Part shown: one piece after another, positions 1 to 5,189 of the stretch
Layout: the number at the start of each line of letters is the position of its first letter
Position numbering within the stretch: position 1 is the first letter of the stretch
Assembly: GCA_903906615.1 (NCBI GenBank)
Contig: CAIVKT010000566.1
Span: forward strand, 1-5,189
Direction: 5' to 3'
Length of the DNA: 5,189 nucleotides
Source of the DNA: an uncultured Bacteroidota bacterium
Lineage (GTDB): Bacteria; Bacteroidota; Bacteroidia; Chitinophagales; Chitinophagaceae
Program-made: the position numbers and the translations under genes
The notes under the pieces: model-generated
Databases searched by the model: none
What the model saw: only the letters and a program-made list of their open reading frames with translations
What the model was told of the DNA's origin: nothing

Positions 1-767
1 AAATAGCGTTAGGCTTTGCCCTTTTGATATCTTCCATTGGCGCACAAGCACAAATTGACCTTGGCATAAAAGGAGGTGTTAGTTTAGCCGACCTCGCAGG
101 CGGTTTTTCAAAAAGTAACCCTGTTAATTCGGAATACAAATTAAATGCAGGCCCTGCTGCAACATTGTATGGCGAATACCACCTTAATGAGTCATTCTCT
201 TTCCTGCTCGGCGTAGGCTATTCCTACCAGGGCGGCAAAAGGACCGGGATGCAGGCATACAATCCGCCTGCGGGAATTACAACTAATGAATACGTCTACG
301 CTGCTATGGATTCTAAGACCAATCTTAGCTATCTGACCATTCCTGTATTGGCCAAATATAGCTATGGGTTCGGGAAAGGCTTTACTGCCTATGTTGATGC
401 CGGGCCGGATGTAAGTTTCTTGCTGGCCGCAAAACAAAAGAACACGGGCAATGGCACCATCTTTACTGATGCCCAGGGAACACACCCCATCGTTGGAGAA
501 CCTAATCCACTTACCGGCAACAATGTGGATGTGAAAAATCAATACGAAACATTCAATTTTGGCGCACAGGCAGACCTCGGTGTGAAATACCACATCAAAA
601 ACAGGCATAGTGTGTTTATTGAAGTGGGTGGCAATTATGGATTCCTCAATATAGAAAAGAATAACGCCGGTGGCGACATGCGGACATATGCGCTCACCGC
701 AAATGCAGGCTACTCATTTGAGCTGTTTCCAGCACATCCCAAGGTAAGTAAATCCGATATAAAATAA
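1..767 (+). CDS. Outer-membrane beta-barrel protein (OMP_b-brl/PorT-like porin family), 5' end cut by window
   Basis: The reading frame is open from the window edge (first full codon at base 3) and ends at TAA 765-767. The first visible residues, IALGFALL then ISSIGAQA|Q, are the hydrophobic core and cleavage site (AQA|Q) of a signal peptide, so the true ATG lies just upstream of the window. A TTG at 24 sits inside that core and is not the start. The mature part alternates short amphipathic strands rich in Gly and Tyr with polar loops. Typical segments are YLTIPVLAKYSYG (330-368) and YVDAGPDVSFLL (390-425), which I recognise from the Bacteroidota OMP_b-brl_2/PorT-like family of about 200-260 residues. 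It should sit in the outer membrane; the specific role (structural, porin or transport) cannot be read from sequence. The last predicted strand ends near 725 (GYSFEL) and a 13-residue hydrophilic tail follows, whereas most barrels end on the strand itself. Family assignment is firm, function unknown. Confidence 0.88.
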   Translation, partial: IALGFALLISSIGAQAQIDLGIKGGVSLADLAGGFSKSNPVNSEYKLNAGPAATLYGEYHLNESFSFLLGVGYSYQGGKRTGMQAYNPPAGITTNEYVYAAMDSKTNLSYLTIPVLAKYSYGFGKGFTAYVDAGPDVSFLLAAKQKNTGNGTIFTDAQGTHPIVGEPNPLTGNNVDVKNQYETFNFGAQADLGVKYHIKNRHSVFIEVGGNYGFLNIEKNNAGGDMRTYALTANAGYSFELFPAHPKVSKSDIK

Positions 768-794
768 CCTAAAAAAGAACGGCCCCTCGCTCAG

Positions 795-822
795 CACCCC
801 CTGTAAAATACCACAGGGGGTG
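795..822 (+). terminator. GC-rich hairpin, possible terminator of the barrel-protein gene
   Basis: A perfect 10-bp inverted repeat, CACCCCCTGT (795-804) and ACAGGGGGTG (813-822), encloses an 8-nt loop. It begins 28 bp after the stop codon at 767. A weaker outer helix (784-790 with 823-828, one bulged base, then unpaired 791-794) could extend it. There is no T-run right after the right arm on the + strand, so it is not a textbook intrinsic terminator. On the minus strand it would be followed, some 17 bases later, by a T-rich stretch (complement of 771-778). It may block transcription, protect the mRNA 3' end, or be a dispersed palindrome. The structure is certain as sequence; the role is inferred from position. 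Confidence 0.5.
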
Positions 823-871
823 GCAGGGAGGCTCATGTCCAAAAAGTCTTAAAAACTTCTAAACGATTTTT

Positions 872-1903
872 ATGAAAAAGTATTTTGCAGCTGTGCTTAT
901 TTCTTTGGGACTGGTGATTGCCGCATCAAGTTATGCACAGAATGAAAAGCCAGGGATCATGGCACGCATTTATGAAGATAACGACTTCTTAAACGATAGG
1001 AACAAAGGCACTGACGATGCCTATACAAATGGCGCAAGGCTGGACATTTTTTACACAAAGCAGCATCCGTCAAAATTTTTCTTAGACCGGTGGATGCTCA
1101 AAGCAGGAGACAACGATGTAAACACATATGGGGTTGGCCTGATGCACGTAATGTACACACCATTGCATATTACAAGCTCATTTTATCAGCCCAATGATTA
1201 TCCCTGGTCTGCAAGCCTTGTGGCTACACACGCTCTCTATTCTTATAACCCTGTAAAAAAGTACGACTTCCAAACTGAAATAGTCGCAGGCATTATGGGG
1301 CCTGATGCTCTTGGCAACCAGGTACAGTCTACAGTTCACCATATCATACAAGATCCGTCCATACCCCAGGGGTGGAGTAACCAGTTTGGAAACGATGCGC
1401 TTATAAATGTGAATTTTACAGCCGAAAAAGAATTAGTGCATTTCCATAATTATTTTGAACTGATAGGCTCCGGGCAAGTGTCTTCCGGTACCATGACCGA
1501 TGAATTAGATATCAGCCCCGTTTTCCTGGTAGGTATTATGAACCCTTACTTCAACGGTTTTATGGGGCACAATAGCAGCACAGGCTCAAAAAAAATACAA
1601 GTGTACCTCAAATTCAAACCGGGTGTTCAATTAGTGGGATGGAATTCATTACTTGAAGGTGGGATGTTCAACAGGAATTATTCTGTTGACGTACCTCAGG
1701 TCCTTAGTGAAGGCGACATAAATTCAGAAAATGTAAAAGGCCCGCATCCTAAAATTGAAAATGTGGTGACTTATACATCGTACAGCCTGGTGATCGTTTA
1801 CAGCCGGTTCAGTTTGTCTTATTCACAAACACATAACTCAGAACTGGTAGTGAATTCATACGCGCACACCTACGGCAACTTAACTACCACCTACAGCTTT
1901 TAA
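872..1903 (+). CDS. lpxR: LpxR-family (DUF2219) outer-membrane lipid A 3'-O-deacylase
   Basis: 343 residues, ATG 872 to TAA 1901-1903. Residues 1-22 form a signal peptide (MKKYF, hydrophobic core, YA22|Q23). The family's N-terminal block is present: E35-D-N37-D38-F, then T47-D-D-A-Y-T52-N-G54. A central block follows: G140-I-M-G-P-D-A-L-G, Q152, H156, G167-W168 and N170-Q171. By alignment from memory, N37, D38, T52, Q152 and H156 match Asn9, Asp10, Thr34, Gln118 and His122 of Salmonella LpxR, where His122 is the proposed catalytic base of a calcium-dependent, phospholipase-like mechanism. Known members remove the 3'-acyloxyacyl group of lipid A in the outer membrane; the same reaction here is inferred. 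D109-Y-P-W-S stands where many relatives have DRPYAG. The protein ends in TTTYSF, a terminal aromatic barrel-assembly signal, and its length fits a 12-stranded barrel. No Shine-Dalgarno or convincing promoter is visible in the 104-bp gap before it. The symbol denotes family, not proven orthology. Confidence 0.92.
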   Translation: MKKYFAAVLISLGLVIAASSYAQNEKPGIMARIYEDNDFLNDRNKGTDDAYTNGARLDIFYTKQHPSKFFLDRWMLKAGDNDVNTYGVGLMHVMYTPLHITSSFYQPNDYPWSASLVATHALYSYNPVKKYDFQTEIVAGIMGPDALGNQVQSTVHHIIQDPSIPQGWSNQFGNDALINVNFTAEKELVHFHNYFELIGSGQVSSGTMTDELDISPVFLVGIMNPYFNGFMGHNSSTGSKKIQVYLKFKPGVQLVGWNSLLEGGMFNRNYSVDVPQVLSEGDINSENVKGPHPKIENVVTYTSYSLVIVYSRFSLSYSQTHNSELVVNSYAHTYGNLTTTYSF

Positions 1904-1932
1904 TAAGAATAGCCAAACCGGCTTAAAGGATA

Positions 1933-1947
1933 AGTAAATATTTCTTA
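1933..1947 (+). repeat. 15-bp repeat, copy 1 (upstream of the DoxX-family gene)
   Basis: AGTAAATATTTCTTA here is identical to 2959-2973. This copy ends 18 bp before the ATG at 1966, the other 25 bp before the ATG at 2999, both in the same orientation relative to the downstream gene. It could be a shared upstream regulatory or promoter-proximal element, or a chance match in A/T-rich DNA. No TAnnTTTG follows this copy. Confidence 0.35.
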
Positions 1948-1965
1948 ACCACTAAAACTTATAAA

Positions 1966-2436
1966 ATGAAACTATTAGCATTGATAGGCCGGATTTCCTT
2001 TTCCCTGGTTTTTTTCGCAACAGGACTGAGTGACTTTTTGGACAGCACCATTAACAATGCCGCTACCCAGGGTGTTCCTTTGCCGTATCTGATCGTCCCG
2101 TTGTCGGGTATGCTCTCTGTATTAGGCGCTTTAAGCATTCTATTCGGATTTAAGGCAAAAACAGGTGCGTGGCTGATCTTGTTATTTGTACTGCCACTAA
2201 CATTTATAACCAATAAATTTTGGCACGTTTCCGATCCCCTGCAGATGATGGCGCAGACAGGTAACGGCCTGAATGATCTGTTAATGCTCAGCGGCGTTTT
2301 ATTTGTTGCTTACTTCGGTGCAGGACAATTGAGTTTTGATGCAAAAGCTAAACATTCAATTTTCATTAAAACGGAAAAAGTTGATTTTACTTACGGTGAA
2401 ATATTAATTGGACCCAATGCAACCATCAACTTTTGA
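1966..2436 (+). CDS. DoxX-family four-helix integral membrane protein
   Basis: 156 residues, ATG 1966 to TGA 2434-2436, preceded by an A-rich stretch (ACTTATAAA) typical of Bacteroidota starts. Four hydrophobic segments are visible, roughly residues 5-22, 42-62, 67-83 and 104-121, with charged or polar links. Family-like pieces are I7-G-R-I-S-F-S-L-V-F-F near the N-terminus, G36-V-P-L-P, V44-P-L-S-G, F62-K-A-K-T-G-A-W-L, F85-W-H-V-S-D-P and A115-Y-F-G-A-G-Q-L-S-F-D. This layout matches the DoxX/DoxD-related inner-membrane family, whose members are often annotated as putative quinol oxidase subunits or redox-linked membrane proteins; the activity of this subgroup is not established. Relatives I recall stop soon after the SLD/SFD motif, but this protein runs about 31 residues further (126-156) in a polar, A/T-rich tail. 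It lies 62 bp after the LpxR-family gene on the same strand, so co-transcription is possible but not shown. Confidence 0.85.
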   Translation: MKLLALIGRISFSLVFFATGLSDFLDSTINNAATQGVPLPYLIVPLSGMLSVLGALSILFGFKAKTGAWLILLFVLPLTFITNKFWHVSDPLQMMAQTGNGLNDLLMLSGVLFVAYFGAGQLSFDAKAKHSIFIKTEKVDFTYGEILIGPNATINF

Positions 2437-2578
2437 GCAACGGGCATTCTCTATATCAGCACACAAAATTATAGTCTTGTTATGTGCATATCTATAGTAG
2501 TTTATTCAATTTACAATAAGAGTCAACTTAATGCAATTGGCAATAGGCTATTAAAGCTTAATCTTGATAACAATGAGA

Positions 2579-2803
2579 TTAAAACGCTTTTCCAAAGGGT
2601 CTAATTATCAGCGACTTAGAAGATGGCTGTACAGAAGGAACACCAACAACCGGCAAAAGTGGTGAAGGTCCAATAGCAGCCGGCACTTGAACGAAGCCAA
2701 CGCCACTATAGCTTAATAGCAGCAAGATGAGCGGACAATAAATTTTCTTGAAATAACTATTAACCGCAACATAACAGCTATTTACATAGAGAACTATGCG
2801 CAT
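2579..2803 (-). CDS. Doubtful small hypothetical protein with a signal-like hydrophobic segment
   Basis: A minus-strand frame of 74 residues from ATG at 2803-2801 to TAA at 2581-2579; a GTG at 2839-2837 would add 12 residues. I do not recognise the family. It begins MRIVLYVNSCYVAVNSYF, continues K-K-I-Y-C-P-L-I-L-L-L-L-S-Y-S (a basic pair before a hydrophobic run, like a signal peptide or single membrane helix), then a Pro/Val/Ser-rich part (GPSPLLPVVGVPSVQPSSKS) and the end LIIRPFGKAF. For: it is the longest frame in the gap, and an ATAATTTGC stretch lies just upstream, one base short of TAnnTTTG. Against: the n-region before the hydrophobic run is about 20 residues, there is no clean promoter, and an 86-codon frame in 560 bp of A/T-rich DNA can arise by chance. 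It could also be a decayed gene. The plus strand opposite holds no gene. Confidence 0.25.
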   Translation of the reverse strand: MRIVLYVNSCYVAVNSYFKKIYCPLILLLLSYSGVGFVQVPAAIGPSPLLPVVGVPSVQPSSKSLIIRPFGKAF

Positions 2804-2947
2804 GAAAGTGATGCAAATTATTTTTTTTGCACATAACACTGTGTTTACCCGTAGGGGTTTGTCGGGCTATGCGGGTTCTGATCATGATAGAAATACGCCA
2901 ATACCTGTTCCAATTTTCCCCATAGTCAATTACAATAGATAGAAGCC

Positions 2948-2979
2948 CTTGACGGTTCAGTAAATATTTCTTAGATTTG
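2948..2979 (+). promoter_or_regulatory. Bacteroidota-type promoter for the kelch/T9SS gene
   Basis: TAGATTTG at 2972-2979 is an exact match to the Bacteroidota -7 consensus TAnnTTTG. CTTG at 2948-2951 (consensus TTTG) sits 20 bases upstream, the expected -33 spacing. Transcription would start near 2985-2987, giving a leader of about 12-14 nt before ATG 2999, all A/T-rich and without a Shine-Dalgarno sequence, as is usual in this phylum. Consensus from established knowledge; use in vivo is inferred. Confidence 0.6.
2959..2973 (+). repeat. 15-bp repeat, copy 2 (within the promoter of the kelch/T9SS gene)
   Basis: Identical to 1933-1947. This copy fills the spacer between the -33-like CTTG and the -7 motif and its last two bases are the TA of TAGATTTG. 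A regulator bound here would cover the promoter. Chance similarity between A/T-rich spacers is the alternative. Confidence 0.35.
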
Positions 2980-2998
2980 TATTCTTATCTTTTTATTC

Positions 2999-4774
2999 AT
3001 GAAAAAATATATCAAAGGGCTTCAGTTGTCATTGTTTGGCCTCAGCTTTATTTTTAGCATAGTGTGCAACGGACAGGGGACATGGATACCCGTGAGCACC
3101 CCATGCCCCGGCGTTGCTGATGGCGTTGCGTTGCTGCTGACCGATGGCACAGTAATGGTCAAGATAGATAGCGGAGGAGTGGATACCGTTGAGAAAATGT
3201 GGGCAAAGTTGACACCCGATGCGCATGGGAGCTACGCCAATGGCACATGGACTATGATGCACAACATGAACAAGACGCGCCTTTTCTGTTCTTCACAAAT
3301 GCTCAAAGACGGCAGGTTATATGTGGCAGGCGGCGAATACGGCACAGGAAGAGGGGATGGCGAAACCTACGACCCTCTAACGGACACCTGGACGTTGGCC
3401 ACTCCGTTGCCTTTCGTATCCAGATACTATCCATTGTCAATATATGATGCCAACTCGGTGCTGCTACCTGACGGCCGGGTGTTGCAAAATTGTGTGCTGC
3501 CTACCTCAGTTGATAATGTTATTTACAACCCGGTTACAGATAGCTATTCGTTGGCGCCATCCTGCTTGGGTGGGGCTGATGAGGCTGCATGGCTAAAATT
3601 GCCGGACAACAGTGTATTGTTCATAGATATTTATTCGCGCCAATCTGAACGGTATATTCCTGCGCTGAATACCTGGATCCGTGATGATAGCCTTACACAG
3701 ATGCTATATGATGTTTTTGGCTACGAATTGGGTGCAGGCTTCATGCTCCCGGATGGGCGTGCCTTTTTTCTCGGCTCTACGCCACATACAGCATATTATA
3801 CACCGTCGGGCGATACATCTCACGGCACATGGACGGTAGGCCCAATGATACCCGACAGCCTGGGAGCAGTAGACGCTGCGGCTGCAATGATGCCGAATGG
3901 TAAAATACTTTGTGCATTATCTAACCAGGCGGTAACCGATACAGAATTCAAAATTCCGGCATGGTTCTATGAGTTCGACTATCGCACCAATTCTTTTACA
4001 AGAGTGAGTGCATGCGCAGGTGGCGATACCATGAATATTCGCTGCTCCATGGCCGGAATGCTTGACCTGCCGGACGGGAATATCCTGATGAGTGCGCAGA
4101 ACAGCAACCAGTATTACATTTATGTACCGGGCGGTACACCCGTTGCCTCAGGCTTGCCTGTAGTGAGTAATATTACCATGATCAGTTGCGATACCTTTAT
4201 GGCCACAGGCACTCTTTTTAATGGCATATCGCAGGGAGCCGCATACGGCGATGACTGGCAAATGCCCACCAATTACCCGGTCATCAGGCTGGAGAACCAT
4301 GATGCTATTCTTGGCGACCTCGTACACTATGCACGCACCTTTAACTGGAACAGCACCGGCCTGATGAGAGGCAGCTCGCCCGATACTACTTATTTCACAT
4401 TGCCTGCAGGCCTGCCATATGACACTTACAACCTGGTGCTGGTGGCCAATGGCATTCCCTCCGCCCCCACTCCGTTCACTCCATGTAATCCTGCCGGGGT
4501 AGCACAGGTAGATCAATCGGGCGATAAGATCGTAGATGTATATCCCAACCCGGCATCCGGAAAAGCTACTGTGGTTTTTTCGTCAGGCAATGGTGGCAAC
4601 TACAATTTAAAGCTGGTGAATGTACTTGGGCAAGAGATCATAAACGAGCACGGTAATGCGGCAACCGGATTGACGACCAACATACTTAACATCGAAGGGA
4701 TTGCTAAGGGCGTATATAGCGTCGTATTGCAAAAGGACAATTACACTTACACCACTAAACTCGTTGTGCAATAA
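2999..4774 (+). CDS. Secreted kelch/galactose-oxidase-like beta-propeller protein with type IX sorting domain
   Basis: 591 residues, ATG 2999 to TAA 4772-4774. A signal peptide (MKKYIKG, hydrophobic core to about residue 25) sends it to the Sec system. Seven evenly spaced hairpins built on L-P-D-G-x-hydrophobic follow, with the D/N at 49, 104, 158, 203, 252, 300 and 359, about 45-59 apart, as expected for a seven-bladed propeller. Kelch marks such as G111-G-E and E122-T-Y-D-P-L-T-D-T-W131 are clear. Residues about 386-494 form an early-set (DUF1929-like) domain: T-G-T-L-F-N-G-I-S-Q-G, Y416-G-D-D-W, Y-A-R446 and V482-A-N-G-I-P-S. The last 80 residues (512-591) are a type A T9SS sorting domain: Y515-P-N-P, V-L-G-Q-E-I near 542-547, G571-V-Y and a KLVVQ end. 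It is therefore expected to be exported across the outer membrane and attached to or released from the surface. Substrate unknown. The fold resembles galactose/glyoxal oxidase, but the copper-ligand Tyr-His pair and the later His are not found, so oxidase activity is doubtful. Confidence 0.92.
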   Translation: MKKYIKGLQLSLFGLSFIFSIVCNGQGTWIPVSTPCPGVADGVALLLTDGTVMVKIDSGGVDTVEKMWAKLTPDAHGSYANGTWTMMHNMNKTRLFCSSQMLKDGRLYVAGGEYGTGRGDGETYDPLTDTWTLATPLPFVSRYYPLSIYDANSVLLPDGRVLQNCVLPTSVDNVIYNPVTDSYSLAPSCLGGADEAAWLKLPDNSVLFIDIYSRQSERYIPALNTWIRDDSLTQMLYDVFGYELGAGFMLPDGRAFFLGSTPHTAYYTPSGDTSHGTWTVGPMIPDSLGAVDAAAAMMPNGKILCALSNQAVTDTEFKIPAWFYEFDYRTNSFTRVSACAGGDTMNIRCSMAGMLDLPDGNILMSAQNSNQYYIYVPGGTPVASGLPVVSNITMISCDTFMATGTLFNGISQGAAYGDDWQMPTNYPVIRLENHDAILGDLVHYARTFNWNSTGLMRGSSPDTTYFTLPAGLPYDTYNLVLVANGIPSAPTPFTPCNPAGVAQVDQSGDKIVDVYPNPASGKATVVFSSGNGGNYNLKLVNVLGQEIINEHGNAATGLTTNILNIEGIAKGVYSVVLQKDNYTYTTKLVVQ

Positions 4775-4812
4775 CTGCACGGCGCAAATTTTTGAAAAAT
4801 AAAACTACGTTT

Positions 4813-5189
4813 ATGAGCATTAAGCCTATTTATTTTAGCATTTTACTAGCTCTGTCAGGAGTTTTTATCTGCGGTACAACGATTGCACAGGGGCAACATC
4901 CCAATTACCTTCAGGCACTCTCAGACCTTAAAGCTGCCCGTTCTGCGTTGATGCAACACATAGACGAACAGTCGATGACCCACAACGAAAAAGAAGCGTT
5001 GAGGCAGATCAATCTGGTGATCAGGGAGATTAATGATGCGTCAATTGACGGTGGTAAGGAAAGTGATGAGCAGCCGCAGGTACAGGAAGGCCTGAATAAT
5101 GCCGTACAGCTACAGCAATGCATTAAACTTTTGAGAAAGGCAGAGTATGACCTCCGCCACGAGGAAGACAGTCAGTTTGCAAACGGACT
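4813..5189 (+). CDS. Small exported helical protein of an uncharacterised HPxYL-type family, 3' end cut by window
   Basis: ATG 4813 opens a frame that stays open to the window edge (125 full codons plus two bases). Residues 1-25 are a signal peptide (MSIKP, hydrophobic core, TIA25|Q26), predicting a periplasmic or secreted product; no lipobox is seen. The mature part begins H29-P-N-Y-L, then A35-L-S-D-L-K-A-A-R43, I70-R-E-I-N-D-A-S-I-D79-G-G-K82, L106-L-R-K-A-E-Y-D-L and E117-E-D-S-Q-F-A-N-G125. From memory these blocks recur, as HPxYLxALsDLraAR, ASIDdGK and EEDnxfaxG, in small exported proteins of several phyla with no known function; I cannot name a Pfam entry. The content is almost all helical with repeated L-x-x-A spacing, suggesting a helical bundle. 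The cut bases CT fit a Leu codon next. The gene starts 38 bp after the propeller gene on the same strand with no terminator between, so it may be co-transcribed. The start is supported by the signal peptide; no Shine-Dalgarno is present. Confidence 0.8.
   Translation, partial: MSIKPIYFSILLALSGVFICGTTIAQGQHPNYLQALSDLKAARSALMQHIDEQSMTHNEKEALRQINLVIREINDASIDGGKESDEQPQVQEGLNNAVQLQQCIKLLRKAEYDLRHEEDSQFANG

Larger units (their letters stand above)
2437..2998. other. Long A/T-rich intergenic region
   Basis: 562 bp without a confident gene. From left to right it holds: an imperfect inverted repeat (2451-2455 with 2493-2497, 2459-2463 with 2483-2487) just after the DoxX-family stop, possibly a weak 3'-end structure; small overlapping A/T palindromes (AATAGGCTATT at 2542-2552, and ATTAA/TTAAT at 2550-2562); a doubtful minus-strand reading frame (2579-2803 or 2839) with an eight-base T run at 2821-2828; a near-palindrome TTCT-G-ATCATGAT-AGAA at 2876-2892; and a promoter candidate at 2948-2979. 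No tRNA-like cloverleaf, rRNA segment, insertion-sequence ends or riboswitch core was recognised. Confidence 0.6.

Noticed and set aside
24..26. TTG as the start codon of the first gene
   Set aside because: The frame stays open upstream to the window edge and encodes the front of the signal-peptide hydrophobic core, so the real start lies outside the window.
192..608. 138-codon minus-strand frame
   Set aside because: Antisense to the barrel-protein gene; cysteine-rich, no family resemblance, no promoter. A shadow frame.
1911..1923. Small hairpin AGCC/GGCT after the LpxR-family gene
   Set aside because: Only a 4-bp stem with no T-run; too weak to call a terminator.
1959..2213. 84-codon minus-strand frame
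   Set aside because: Antisense to the DoxX-family gene and extends through its start; no recognisable motif.
2464..2471. Minus-strand TAATTTTG, a formal match to TAnnTTTG
   Set aside because: No -33 partner at the expected distance and it would only drive antisense transcription into the DoxX-family gene; likely chance.
2876..2892. Near-palindrome TTCT-G-ATCATGAT-AGAA as an operator
   Set aside because: Of a size expected about once by chance in 5 kb, and some 80 bp upstream of the promoter candidate; not enough to call a binding site.
3029..3447. Minus frame 3029-3262 and plus frame 3199-3447
   Set aside because: Both lie inside the propeller gene, whose domain content is unambiguous; compositions are atypical of real proteins.
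4148..4516. 122-codon minus-strand frame
   Set aside because: Antisense to the conserved early-set domain of the propeller protein; no independent support.
4806..4813. TACGTTTA as a -7 element for the last gene
   Set aside because: It overlaps the start codon and the nearest TTTG (4791-4794) is only 11 bases away, so the spacing is wrong.
4911..5123. 70-codon minus-strand frame rich in Cys and Ser
   Set aside because: Antisense to the HPxYL-type gene, whose signal peptide and conserved blocks favour the plus strand.

Overview
The window looks like part of a Bacteroidota chromosome, probably a Chitinophagaceae/Sphingobacteriales-type lineage. The reasons are the gene families present (an OMP_b-brl/PorT-type barrel protein and a type IX secretion C-terminal sorting domain), start codons preceded by A/T-rich stretches instead of Shine-Dalgarno sequences, and one good match to the Bacteroidota -7 promoter motif TAnnTTTG. 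The genus is inferred only loosely.

Layout, all confident genes on the + strand: (1) 1-767, the 3' part of an outer-membrane beta-barrel protein whose start lies before the window; (2) 768-871, an intergenic gap with a strong 10-bp GC-rich hairpin; (3) 872-1903, an LpxR-family (DUF2219) outer-membrane lipid A 3'-O-deacylase with its active-site motifs intact; (4) 1966-2436, a DoxX-family four-helix inner-membrane protein with an extra C-terminal tail; (5) 2437-2998, an A/T-rich gap of 562 bp with a doubtful small minus-strand reading frame (2579-2803, possibly to 2839) and a promoter candidate at its right end; (6) 2999-4774, a secreted seven-bladed kelch/galactose-oxidase-like propeller with an early-set domain and a type IX sorting domain; (7) 4813 to the window end, the 5' part of a small exported helical protein of a conserved but, to my knowledge, uncharacterised family.

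Every confident product is exported or membrane-embedded, so the stretch is an envelope/secretion neighbourhood. There is no clear shared pathway. The last two genes are 38 bp apart with no terminator between them and may be co-transcribed. The other gaps (104, 62 and 562 bp) suggest mostly separate units. I saw no RNA genes, insertion sequences, CRISPR arrays or phage genes. I do not see a convincing novel multi-gene system. The items most worth a second look are the exported HPxYL-type protein at the right edge, the galactose-oxidase-like fold lacking recognisable copper ligands, and the small minus-strand frame with an A8 tract near its start.
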